Below, piece after piece: positions 56,510 through 64,000 of a stretch of 64,000 nucleotides of DNA (the stretch's first letter is position 1; every line of letters starts with the position of its first letter). The notes under the pieces were generated by a model. The model made no database searches. It was given only the letters and a program-made list of their open reading frames with translations, and had not been told where the DNA came from. The DNA lies in assembly GCA_003149555.1 (NCBI GenBank), contig QCWE01000001.1:1018546-1082545 (forward strand), read 5' to 3'. The stretch comes from Candidatus Aquiluna sp. XM-24bin5. GTDB lineage: Bacteria; Actinomycetota; Actinomycetia; Actinomycetales; Microbacteriaceae. The position numbers were made by a program, and so were the translations under genes.

Positions 56510-58729
56510 TTGAGCACCCCAACTGTTATTTACACCTTCACCGATGAGGCCCCAGCACTAGCCACGGCCTCCTTCCTACCTATTGTTCAGGCCTACGCAT
56601 CGGCAGTTGGGGTGAATGTTGAGACTCGTGATATCTCGCTCGCAGGTCGCATCCTGGCCGTGTTCTCTGACCAGCTAAAGCCAGAGCAGCAGATCAGCGA
56701 TGCTCTTGGTGAGCTTGGGGCAATGGCCAAGACTCCAGAAGCCAACATCATCAAGCTTCCAAACATCTCGGCTTCTATCCCTCAGCTCAAAGCCGCAATA
56801 GCCGAGCTCCAGGAGCTCGGGTTTGACATCCCGAACTATCCAGACGAGCCCAATACCGATGCAGAGCGAGAGGCCAAGGCTCGCTACGACAAAGTGAAGG
56901 GCAGTGCCGTAAACCCGGTTCTGCGAGAGGGAAACAGCGACCGCAGGGCTCCGGCATCGGTCAAGGCCTACGCTCGCAAGCACCCACACCTCAACAAACC
57001 ATTTACCTCCGGTTCTAAGACTCGGGTTGCAACCATGGGCCACGATGACTTTTTCTCGAATGAGAAGTCAACGGTGTTGGCTAGCGAAGATGTTCTGAGC
57101 ATTGTTCATCTAGCGGGGGACGGCACAAGGACCGAGCTCAAAGCTGGCTTGAAAGTCTCAGCAGGCGAGATTGTCGATGCGACTTATATGAGCGCGAAGG
57201 CATTGGATGAGTTCTTGGCAGGGACGCTTGAGGAGGCGAAGAAGGACGATGTTCTTTACTCCCTTCACCTAAAGGCCACCATGATGAAGGTCAGCGACCC
57301 AATCCTTTTTGGCCACGTGGTCAAGACATTTTTTGCTGAAGTATTTGAGAGGCACGGGGCTGCCCTGGATGCGGCCGGCCTAAAAGCTAATGACGGACTG
57401 GGGACGATACTTGCTGGTCTGGAAAACGTTCCCGGCGGAGATCAGATTATTACTGATTTCAATGAGGCTCTAGGTGCTGGACCAAGGCTTAGCTATGTAA
57501 ACAGCGACAAGGGCATTACCAACCTTCACGTTCCCTCGGATGTAATTGTCGATGCTTCGATGCCAGCTCTGATTCGCAACGGCGGAAAGCTCTGGGGAGT
57601 TGATGGCGGTGAGGACGAGACCCTGGCAGTGATCCCAGACTCCTCATACGCAGGCGTGTACCAGGCCACTATCGAAGACGTAATTGCCAACGGTCCACTT
57701 GACCCAGCGACAATCGGCTCGGTTCCGAATGTGGGGCTAATGGCGCAGGCCGCCGAGGAGTATGGCAGCCACGACAAGACTTTCGAAATTGCCGCCGACG
57801 GCCAGGTTCAGCTGCTGAACCAGGCAGGCGAGGTTTTGATCTCGCACGATGTAAGTGCCGGCGACATATGGCGAGCTACTCAGACCAAAGATGTTGCAAT
57901 CCGCGACTGGGTCAAGCTGGCTGTCACCCGAGCCCGTGCCACGGGAGCGCCTGCAGTTTTCTGGCTCGACGAGACCAGGGCGCACGATTCCAAGGTGATT
58001 GCCAAGGTGCATGAGTACCTCAAGGACCATGACACCAGTGGTTTGGTGATCGAGATCATGGCTCCCGCCGCCGCAACCAAATACTCGCTCAAGCGCCTTC
58101 GCCGTGGTGAAGACACAATCTCTGTGACCGGCAACGTATTGCGTGATTATTTGACCGACCTGTTCCCAATTTTGGAGGTCGGCACCAGCGCCAAGATGCT
58201 CTCGATCGTGCCGCTGCTCAATGGCGGTGGCCTATTTGAGACTGGAGCTGGAGGGTCAGCTCCCAAGCACGTCCAGCAGCTTCTCGAGGAGAACTACCTG
58301 CGTTGGGATTCTTTGGGTGAATTCTTCGCTCTCGCCGCATCTTTCGAGCACCTTTCCGTGACCACCGGCAATGCCTCCGCAAAGGTATTGGCGGACGCGC
58401 TAGACCGTGCAACCGGAACCTTCCTGGAGCAGGATCGCTCGCCGGGTCGAAAGATTGGAACTATCGATAATCGCGGTAGCCACTTCTACCTCGGCCTCTA
58501 CTGGGCTCAAGAACTTGCAAACCAAACCGAGGATGCCGACCTGGCAGCAAGGTTCACTGCTATTGCTCAGGACCTGACTAGCAATGAAGACCAGATTGTT
58601 GCAGAGCTCAATGCGGTTCAGGGGAACAAGGTTGAAATCGGTGGTTACTACCGAGCGAATCCTGACCTGGTTGAAAAGGTAATGCGCCCATCTGAGACTC
58701 TCAACCGAATCATCGACGCGGTTCGTTAG
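56510..58729 (+). CDS. icd: Isocitrate dehydrogenase [NADP+], monomeric type
   Basis: A 739-aa monomeric IDH, about twice the size of the dimeric form, beginning [20 protein letters not shown] as in Corynebacterium and Azotobacter. It oxidatively decarboxylates isocitrate to 2-oxoglutarate with NADP+. The start codon is TTG, with GGAGA about 10 bp upstream, and an untranslated leader of some 40 nt seems likely (TAGCCT near 56461). The stop overlaps that of the convergent exporter (TTAG). Confidence 0.96.
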   Translation: MSTPTVIYTFTDEAPALATASFLPIVQAYASAVGVNVETRDISLAGRILAVFSDQLKPEQQISDALGELGAMAKTPEANIIKLPNISASIPQLKAAIAELQELGFDIPNYPDEPNTDAEREAKARYDKVKGSAVNPVLREGNSDRRAPASVKAYARKHPHLNKPFTSGSKTRVATMGHDDFFSNEKSTVLASEDVLSIVHLAGDGTRTELKAGLKVSAGEIVDATYMSAKALDEFLAGTLEEAKKDDVLYSLHLKATMMKVSDPILFGHVVKTFFAEVFERHGAALDAAGLKANDGLGTILAGLENVPGGDQIITDFNEALGAGPRLSYVNSDKGITNLHVPSDVIVDASMPALIRNGGKLWGVDGGEDETLAVIPDSSYAGVYQATIEDVIANGPLDPATIGSVPNVGLMAQAAEEYGSHDKTFEIAADGQVQLLNQAGEVLISHDVSAGDIWRATQTKDVAIRDWVKLAVTRARATGAPAVFWLDETRAHDSKVIAKVHEYLKDHDTSGLVIEIMAPAAATKYSLKRLRRGEDTISVTGNVLRDYLTDLFPILEVGTSAKMLSIVPLLNGGGLFETGAGGSAPKHVQQLLEENYLRWDSLGEFFALAASFEHLSVTTGNASAKVLADALDRATGTFLEQDRSPGRKIGTIDNRGSHFYLGLYWAQELANQTEDADLAARFTAIAQDLTSNEDQIVAELNAVQGNKVEIGGYYRANPDLVEKVMRPSETLNRIIDAVR

Positions 58730-59910
58730 CGCAGCTCTTTACCTAGGTAGGCGGAGAGCAGCAGCGCTGCGGCCGGATACATAAGTGCCACCGGCAGACT
58801 AGTCAGCTCGGAAATGAATCCGGTGATAGTCGGCCCAATGAAATAGCCGGCAATAGAAATCACTCCGATGCGAGCGATTCCAAGAGAGGGCGGGACGCCC
58901 TCGATTCTGGTGCTGGCATCGATGAATGCGGGGAACATCGGCCCGATTGCGAGGCCCGCCATGAAGAAGCCGGCGTTAACCAGGATCATGGCAAACAGGG
59001 GTTCTGTTTCGTGCATCATGACGCCACCCCATATGCCTGCCGCCCAAAAAACTGCACCCAGCGAGCCAACTATCCGCACCGTGAAATAAGGGGTGTATTT
59101 CACCATGAACCAATCGCCAAAGAACCTCGAGAAGATCATTGCTAAAGAGAAGGAGATGAAAACCGTCGCCGTTGGCCCGAAGGGCACGTCCATGTGCTCG
59201 TGCAAGAGAATGCCACCCCAGTCCATCGAGGCACCCTCTGCCACGAAGCTCCCCAGAGAGCCAATTGCGAAGGCCCAGAGCATGACGTATTTCCCACCAA
59301 ACCATGGCATCTTCGAGCTAGTGCCCTCAGCTCCTTTGTGTTCATCAAACTCACCCGGCAGCATCTGCTCGGTCAGCGGAACAAAGATTACGAGTGCGGC
59401 AATGCCCAGCACGATGAGATTCTCACTCGGAGTCAGCACACCCACGACAGCTCCGCCAAAGAGCGCCGTGAAGAAAGTTCCGATGGACCAAGCACCGTGC
59501 ATAGACGCCAGGAACTTTTTCTTGAGCACCTTCTCGGCGATGACTGTCTGGGAGTTGGCGGCAATGTCCATCGCCGCATAACCGAGCCCCATCACGAACA
59601 GCCCTGCCATCACCCCGGGGACCGTCATGGTTACACCCATGGTTATCACGCCTAGTGGCATAACTACCTGAGAGACGCGAAGGGTGTTTTTGGACCCAAA
59701 TCTGTGGACCAACCTGCCCGAGTACTGAGCACCTAAAACTGCGCCAACGCTGCTTGCAGCGAGCATCAATCCGAACTGGGCGTCGTTTAGCCCAAGCTCG
59801 CTTTTGATTTCAGGAATCCTTGGAATCCATGCCATTGAGCTAACGCCCATAACCAGAAACATCAGCCCCAACGACCAGCGAGCACGAGCAGCCGAAACGT
59901 CTATTTGCAT
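58726..59910 (-). CDS. MFS transporter
   Basis: A 394-aa protein with 12 helices. The first segment [21 protein letters not shown] and [19 protein letters not shown] are typical of the FucP/YbjJ-type MFS group. Substrate unknown. AAAGGG lies 5 bp before the ATG, and a TAAGAT box stands about 20 bp further up, so this mRNA has a normal leader. Confidence 0.82.
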   Translation of the reverse strand: MQIDVSAARARWSLGLMFLVMGVSSMAWIPRIPEIKSELGLNDAQFGLMLAASSVGAVLGAQYSGRLVHRFGSKNTLRVSQVVMPLGVITMGVTMTVPGVMAGLFVMGLGYAAMDIAANSQTVIAEKVLKKKFLASMHGAWSIGTFFTALFGGAVVGVLTPSENLIVLGIAALVIFVPLTEQMLPGEFDEHKGAEGTSSKMPWFGGKYVMLWAFAIGSLGSFVAEGASMDWGGILLHEHMDVPFGPTATVFISFSLAMIFSRFFGDWFMVKYTPYFTVRIVGSLGAVFWAAGIWGGVMMHETEPLFAMILVNAGFFMAGLAIGPMFPAFIDASTRIEGVPPSLGIARIGVISIAGYFIGPTITGFISELTSLPVALMYPAAALLLSAYLGKELR

Positions 59911-59992
59911 GGAACCCTTTCTTCGGCAATCTTAGGTTCAACCCTTACCTTGCAACGGGCTATGCAAGAGCTTGAACTAGGCTTTTTTGGAA

Positions 59993-60544
59993 ATGAAAAA
60001 GCTCATCGCCCTCGCATCCCTCTTGCCGCTTCTTGTCGGCTGCGCTCAGGCCGAAAGTCTTCCGGAGGCGCAGGAGCTCCCCGCGGTAAAGAACTTCATC
60101 GCCTCTGCAGCGCCCGAGGCCACAAGTGAGGTCGTTACCTTCGCGGATGTAGTCAAAGACAGCTACGAGCTTTTTCTCGAAAACGGGATGACCGAGGAGG
60201 TCACCTCTGGTGGGGATCGCTACATCCTGACCTATGAGCCGGGCGAAGAATTTGTTGCTGCTTTATACAACTTTGATTTCGATGATGTTGTGGGAGTTGA
60301 GCAGAAAGAGCTGTTTACCGTTTACTCGGCATGGGTGATGCTCTCTGAGCAGGCAACTGTGATCGAACAGACGGATCAGGGCTACTCGCTCTCTCACCCC
60401 GATTATGGAAGCTTTGTAGTTTTTGTTGAAGACAATCTGATTGTTGGGGGAGAGGGAATAGATGCCGGGTGGACAGGTGTTTTTCGGTATGAGCCCGACC
60501 CCGACATACTTGCACTATTAGACTCAGAGCCGGGGGATGGTTAG
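59993..60544 (+). CDS. Small lipoprotein of unknown function
   Basis: A 183-aa protein with a signal peptide MKKLIALASLLPLLVGC, ending in a lipobox, so it is lipid-anchored outside the membrane. The mature part is strongly acidic with no recognised domain. TAGGCT ends 9 bp before the ATG; a TTG two codons upstream is less likely. Its stop codon is in frame with the following small gene, separated by only 27 nt. Confidence 0.75.
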   Translation: MKKLIALASLLPLLVGCAQAESLPEAQELPAVKNFIASAAPEATSEVVTFADVVKDSYELFLENGMTEEVTSGGDRYILTYEPGEEFVAALYNFDFDDVVGVEQKELFTVYSAWVMLSEQATVIEQTDQGYSLSHPDYGSFVVFVEDNLIVGGEGIDAGWTGVFRYEPDPDILALLDSEPGDG

Positions 60545-60571
60545 GCCAACTCGACCCTAGGAGAAGCGGGC

Positions 60572-60862
60572 ATTAAGCGATTTTTCGGTAGCTCACGTTC
60601 GGATAACCGAACTGGCGCGGCTTTGCCCGAAGTCAATTTCGACTCCCCAGACGAGAAGGAGTTCGAAAGCCAGGTGAAGAACTGGCGCGGCAAGCTCTCA
60701 TCGGAGGTGGAGAGCTCTTTCAACCCTGAGGCTTCGAAGTATTTCTCATCGACTGCACTTTCTGAGAGTCGCAAGGCTCGCCTCGAGCGCAAGAGGCTGG
60801 AGCGCGAGAGCAAGGCGAACGAAAAGGCCAAGGCAAAGCCAAGAGCTAGTAAAAAGAAGTAG
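60572..60862 (+). CDS. Small basic protein, probably with a rare ATT start
   Basis: The frame holds a 96-aa protein, IKRFFGSSRSDNRTGAALPE at the start and a Lys/Arg/Ala-rich tail (KANEKAKAKPRASKKK). It has no ATG or GTG start. The ATT at 60572 has a strong ribosome binding site (AGGAGA) 8 bp before it; a TTG at 60623 has none and would give 79 aa. Family unknown; the basic tail suggests nucleic acid or membrane-surface binding. A hairpin GTTCGG-ATAA-CCGAAC lies at 60597-60612. Confidence 0.6.
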   Translation: MKRFFGSSRSDNRTGAALPEVNFDSPDEKEFESQVKNWRGKLSSEVESSFNPEASKYFSSTALSESRKARLERKRLERESKANEKAKAKPRASKKK

Positions 60863-60883
60863 TTTGGGCTAGCCTTTTCTCCC

Positions 60884-62011
60884 ATGAGCGAGCCAACGAA
60901 AAAGGTATTCGGCACGGCCGTTGGCGGTTATAACCGCAACGAGGTCGACCAGTACATCGCATGGCTACAAAAGAACCTCACAGATCTCGAGAGCTATAAC
61001 TCGCTTGCTGTTCGTGAGCAGCAGACTCTTCGTGAGCGCCTAGTCGAGGTTGAGGAGCAGCTCAAGGCTGCGAAGTCCCCCGGCTACGCTCAGCTCGGTG
61101 CAAAGTTCGAGGAGACCCTGAGGCTTGCCGAGAGCGAGGCGGCAAAGCTCATCAACGATGCCGGTAAGGAAGCACTCAAGGCTCGGGAGACTGCCAAGGC
61201 CGAGGCCGAGCGGATTCGCTTCGAGGCTGAGGATGAGGTCGCAAAGCTGCAGGCCAAGGCACAGCGCGAGACCAAGGCACTTCTCTCCCAGGCAAAAGCC
61301 GACGCCAACCAGATCAAAGAAGAGGCTGAAGACGAGCTTCAGCGGGTCCAGGCCGAGCGCGCTCAGCTTGATAAAGAGGCAGCGGTCGTTCGCTCTGATG
61401 CCGATAACTACGCGGCAAAGGTCAAGGCCGAGCTCCAGGTTGAGGTTGAGAAGATTCAGACCGAGAACGCTCGCCTCCTAAAGCGCAACGCCGAGATTGA
61501 ATCTGAGATCAGAGAAAAGATTGATCAGGGAGAGAAGCAGGCGCTGGAGATTTTCCGCAGGGTTCAAAAAGAGGCCGAGGAGATGCGCGATGAGGCAGAG
61601 CGTGAGCTGAAGGCGGCAACCGCAGAGGCAAGCTCGCTAATTGAAAATGCAGAGCAGACTCTTGAGAACGCTCGAACCGAGGCAGACCGCCTAGCCGCAG
61701 AGTCTGAGTCGATGGCCCTAAATATCATCGCTGATGCCAGGTCAAGAGCCGAGAAGCTCTCGATGCGCTCTCTCGAGATAACCCAGGCAGCCATTCAAGA
61801 CGCTGAGGCAAGACTAAGCAGGCTGCCTTCCCAGCAAAACGCGATTGAAGAATTCATTGCAGAGACAAAGTCTTTGCTAACTCCTGAGCAGGAAATGGCA
61901 ATCAGCCGACGCAAGACCATTGAGGAATCTCGCAAGCCAATCGAACCTGAGGTTGTAGCCGAAGAGGCCGAAGAAGTTGTTGTCGAGACCGAGCCTGACG
62001 AGAAGTCCTAA
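60884..62011 (+). CDS. DivIVA-domain coiled-coil protein
   Basis: A 375-aa protein. The N-terminal FGTAVGGYNRNEVDQYIAWLQKN is a DivIVA-type membrane-curvature-sensing domain. Residues 30-320 are almost unbroken coiled coil rich in Glu, Lys, Ala and Arg, and the tail is acidic. It is not the Wag31 orthologue by sequence style, but probably takes part in polar growth or septum placement. TAGCCT ends 8 bp before the ATG. Its stop is shared with the convergent desaturase (CTAA). Confidence 0.85.
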   Translation: MSEPTKKVFGTAVGGYNRNEVDQYIAWLQKNLTDLESYNSLAVREQQTLRERLVEVEEQLKAAKSPGYAQLGAKFEETLRLAESEAAKLINDAGKEALKARETAKAEAERIRFEAEDEVAKLQAKAQRETKALLSQAKADANQIKEEAEDELQRVQAERAQLDKEAAVVRSDADNYAAKVKAELQVEVEKIQTENARLLKRNAEIESEIREKIDQGEKQALEIFRRVQKEAEEMRDEAERELKAATAEASSLIENAEQTLENARTEADRLAAESESMALNIIADARSRAEKLSMRSLEITQAAIQDAEARLSRLPSQQNAIEEFIAETKSLLTPEQEMAISRRKTIEESRKPIEPEVVAEEAEEVVVETEPDEKS

Positions 62012-63399
62012 AGCAGCTTCGCAATCGAATTCATCGCGCCACCCATAACCGCGGGTATTCCTCCGCCTGGGTGAACAGATGCTCCGACCCGGTGAAGCCA
62101 AGGTCTGGCAATGCTTCTGTAACCCGGTTTATGAAATGGCCCCGACTGCCAAAGTGGATTCTTTGCACCATACAGTGCACCTCCCAGAGCGCCGAAGCCC
62201 TCAAAGTAACTTGCATTGAGAATTCGGTAGTCCTCAAATTGCTGATCTATGGGGGAATCCAGCCCAATCAGATTTGAAACCCGGTCGAGCTCAGAGCGAA
62301 CCCACGGAGTCTCAAGGTCGTAGTCAGCGCTGTCGGCTGGTGCAGTTAGGAGCACGGCTACCGTTGCTTTGCTGTTTGAGTAAATGTGTCCCGGTTTGTA
62401 ATAGTTCACAAAACTCATAGTTTGGTTTGGAGCCTGGTTTGTCTTGAGAGCCCCATAGAGCTCAGCTGGCTCATCTGGCATTACAACCGAGTGAGTGACT
62501 GTGTCTGCGGGAAGTGGCTCTTTCAGCGCGGCATAGATCGCAACTCCGGAGCAGGACCTATTTGGTGCAATCTTGGCCGGCTTGCCACTCAGTAGAGAGT
62601 CTGTAAGCGACGCATCGAGAGAGGAAACCACTAGGTCGGCTGGGAAAGTCTGATCCTCGGTGATCACCTTGCTCTGCGAAATAATCTTCACTCTTTGGCC
62701 AGTGAGGATCTTTGCCCCAGAGGATGCAGCAAGATTCGCGAGCATTTTCGGCACCTCGTTCATGCCACCGAGGGGAACAGAGATTCCTTGCTCGCTCATG
62801 ATCGCAGTCATTGATGCGTAGATGGGTAGGGTCTGATCGGGTGACACCCCAGCGTTCAGGGTGTGAATGGCTATGAGGTCTCTTAGGCCCTCGGGCATCC
62901 ACTTCAGTGAATCCAGGTAGTTGTTAGTAGATAACTTTGTGCCGTAGACGCCGAGTAGTTTGCCAAGTGCCGGCAGGGACTTTGGATCCATTGGAGCTGA
63001 AGTGAGAAGGGTTGTTATCGGACCAGCGAGATCTTTGTGCTCGTTGACGAATCTTTGCCAGGGCTCGTGCCACGGGTGATCTTGCGGGATAGGAATGTCT
63101 ATCTCGTCTCCTCGGAAGAAGTATCTCCCAACCTCCGGAAGCTGGACGAATCTCAGCTCGGTCGGAACCACGCCGCCTAGTGTTTTGTACTTTGCAAGAA
63201 ACGTTTCCCAGACTCCCGGGAATGTGAATAGAGAAGGTCCAGTGTCAATTGTCTGGCCCGCCACCTCAATGCGACGACTCTTGCCACCTATCCAGTCGCC
63301 TTGCTCTAGCACCGTGACCTTGTGTCCAGCTTGGGCGAGGAGAGCAGCCGAGGTTAGACCCCCCAGCCCCGCACCGATGACGACTATCTGCCTGGGCAT
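62008..63399 (-). CDS. crtI: CrtI-type carotenoid (phytoene) desaturase
   Basis: A 463-aa FAD enzyme. The dinucleotide motif VVIGAGLGGLTSAALLA is at residues 5-21, with GGKSRR and TGPSLFTFP following, and the C-terminal HPGGGIPAVMGGAM is the CrtI/CrtD signature. It is somewhat shorter than usual CrtI (about 490-550 aa), so a CrtD-like role in another desaturation cannot be excluded. It directly follows a UbiA-family prenyltransferase gene (stop and start abut), as in C50-carotenoid clusters. Confidence 0.85.
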   Translation of the reverse strand: MPRQIVVIGAGLGGLTSAALLAQAGHKVTVLEQGDWIGGKSRRIEVAGQTIDTGPSLFTFPGVWETFLAKYKTLGGVVPTELRFVQLPEVGRYFFRGDEIDIPIPQDHPWHEPWQRFVNEHKDLAGPITTLLTSAPMDPKSLPALGKLLGVYGTKLSTNNYLDSLKWMPEGLRDLIAIHTLNAGVSPDQTLPIYASMTAIMSEQGISVPLGGMNEVPKMLANLAASSGAKILTGQRVKIISQSKVITEDQTFPADLVVSSLDASLTDSLLSGKPAKIAPNRSCSGVAIYAALKEPLPADTVTHSVVMPDEPAELYGALKTNQAPNQTMSFVNYYKPGHIYSNSKATVAVLLTAPADSADYDLETPWVRSELDRVSNLIGLDSPIDQQFEDYRILNASYFEGFGALGGALYGAKNPLWQSGPFHKPGYRSIARPWLHRVGASVHPGGGIPAVMGGAMNSIAKLL

Positions 63400-64000
63400 T
63401 TATGGATACATCCCGAAGGTTATTCCGACCACCAGCTGCACTCCCGCAACCGCTCCGGCAGCGTAAGGGAAGGCTATGGAGTACTTGTATACGTCATGCG
63501 CTTTCTTTGGAGTCGGGTCTTTCCAGACCGAGAGCACCAAGTAGCCGGCGATGAGGGCGTTAGCAATCGCCAGTGGGAGATTCACCAGGAAGAAAAAGAC
63601 AGTTGAAACTATCCACCAAACCCCTGACCAAACTAGGGTGCCCCTGACGCCAAGGTGCACGGCTGTTGTTGTGATGCCGGTGTCACTGTCCTGAGGAATG
63701 TCTTGAATGGCGTCATAGGCGTGCTTGGCAATTGACCAGGCCATCAGGCCAATGACTGCAAGCCAGAGCGGTTCGTGCCCGAGAGCAAGTGGGACAAAGG
63801 CCAGTGGGAAGGCGTAGTCGGTGTTGGAAAAGCTGTCTAGATACGGCCTTGCCTTAAATCTCAGCGGAGGCGCCGAGTAAAAGGTGAAGAAGAGGCTGTA
63901 GGCGATCATCCAGGCAACTGCCTGCCAGGGCAGAGTCATGGCGAAGTAGATCAGGAAGGGGACGTTCGTGGCTATGACGCCTACCCAAATTGGTCTCACC
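63400..64000 (-). CDS. UbiA-family prenyltransferase, probably lycopene elongase (5' part outside window)
   Basis: About 200 residues of a membrane prenyltransferase are visible, with several helices, YSAPPLRFKARPYLD and the second Asp-rich motif DAIQDIPQDSD. The N-terminal Asp motif (NDxxD) is missing because the gene continues beyond base 64000. The sequence is closest in style to lycopene elongases (CrtEb/LbtBC) that add C5 units to make C50 carotenoids. The coding frame reaches the window edge, so the GTG at 63999 is probably internal. Confidence 0.8.
   Translation of the reverse strand, partial: VRPIWVGVIATNVPFLIYFAMTLPWQAVAWMIAYSLFFTFYSAPPLRFKARPYLDSFSNTDYAFPLAFVPLALGHEPLWLAVIGLMAWSIAKHAYDAIQDIPQDSDTGITTTAVHLGVRGTLVWSGVWWIVSTVFFFLVNLPLAIANALIAGYLVLSVWKDPTPKKAHDVYKYSIAFPYAAGAVAGVQLVVGITFGMYP

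Overview
The window is a gene-dense chromosomal segment of an actinobacterium, most likely a streamlined Microbacteriaceae of the freshwater Rhodoluna/Aquiluna type (inference; no rRNA lies in the window). The clues are an HspR/HAIR-controlled dnaK-grpE-dnaJ-hspR-clpB operon, a CopD-CtaG fusion, monomeric isocitrate dehydrogenase, UMF1 and DHA2 exporters, a CrtI-UbiA pair of the kind used for C50 carotenoids, TANNNT -10 boxes, and many GTG/TTG starts. No gap between genes exceeds 300 bp. Neighbouring genes usually overlap or nearly touch. I saw no insertion sequence, prophage, CRISPR array or rRNA.

Layout. 1-2.7 kb: end of a zinc/manganese ABC importer, a Fur/Zur regulator, and rpmB-rpmG-rpsN encoding zinc-free ribosomal proteins. 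2.7-4.4 kb: an exporter and HU with a palindromic promoter. 4.5-8.3 kb: an operon of an ICMT-like methyltransferase, a CopD-CtaG fusion and a Pif1-like helicase. 8.2-14.6 kb: a membrane-domain/esterase fusion, an MMPL transporter, dcd, a BlaI/M56 pair with its operator, and a UMF1 exporter. 14.6-21.4 kb: the HspR heat-shock operon, ending in an AlkD-like repair protein. 21.4-36.0 kb: mainly housekeeping (xth, pyrE, trmH-like, purA, K+ channel, NUDIX, glutathione peroxidase, hydrolases, ADH, aldo/keto reductase, trhO, M13 peptidase, thioesterase). 36.0-41.0 kb: a solitary DNA methyltransferase, a thiamine importer (permease plus binding protein) under a TPP riboswitch, and a DHA2 exporter. 41.0-48.0 kb: VanY-like peptidase, pgm, pheA, diacylglycerol kinase, serS, a HAD hydrolase and tRNA-Ser(UGA). 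48.0-53.8 kb: a glycoside-utilisation locus (GH32-like enzyme, AglEFG-like importer, GH1 beta-glucosidase). 53.8-64 kb: LCP protein, two tRNAs, icd, an exporter, a lipoprotein, a small basic protein, a DivIVA-like protein, and the start of a carotenoid operon read leftwards off the window.

The most unusual thing is how expression is organised. At about 20 genes a TANNNT box (often TAGGCT) ends exactly 6 or 7 bp before the start codon, which predicts leaderless mRNAs. One divergent pair (xth/pyrE) is served by only 15 bp. Six convergent pairs end in a shared 4-bp stop overlap (CTAG, TTAG or CTAA), so there is no space between them for intrinsic terminators. Neither ABC importer that is complete in membrane parts has an ATPase gene nearby, which suggests shared ATPases encoded elsewhere.
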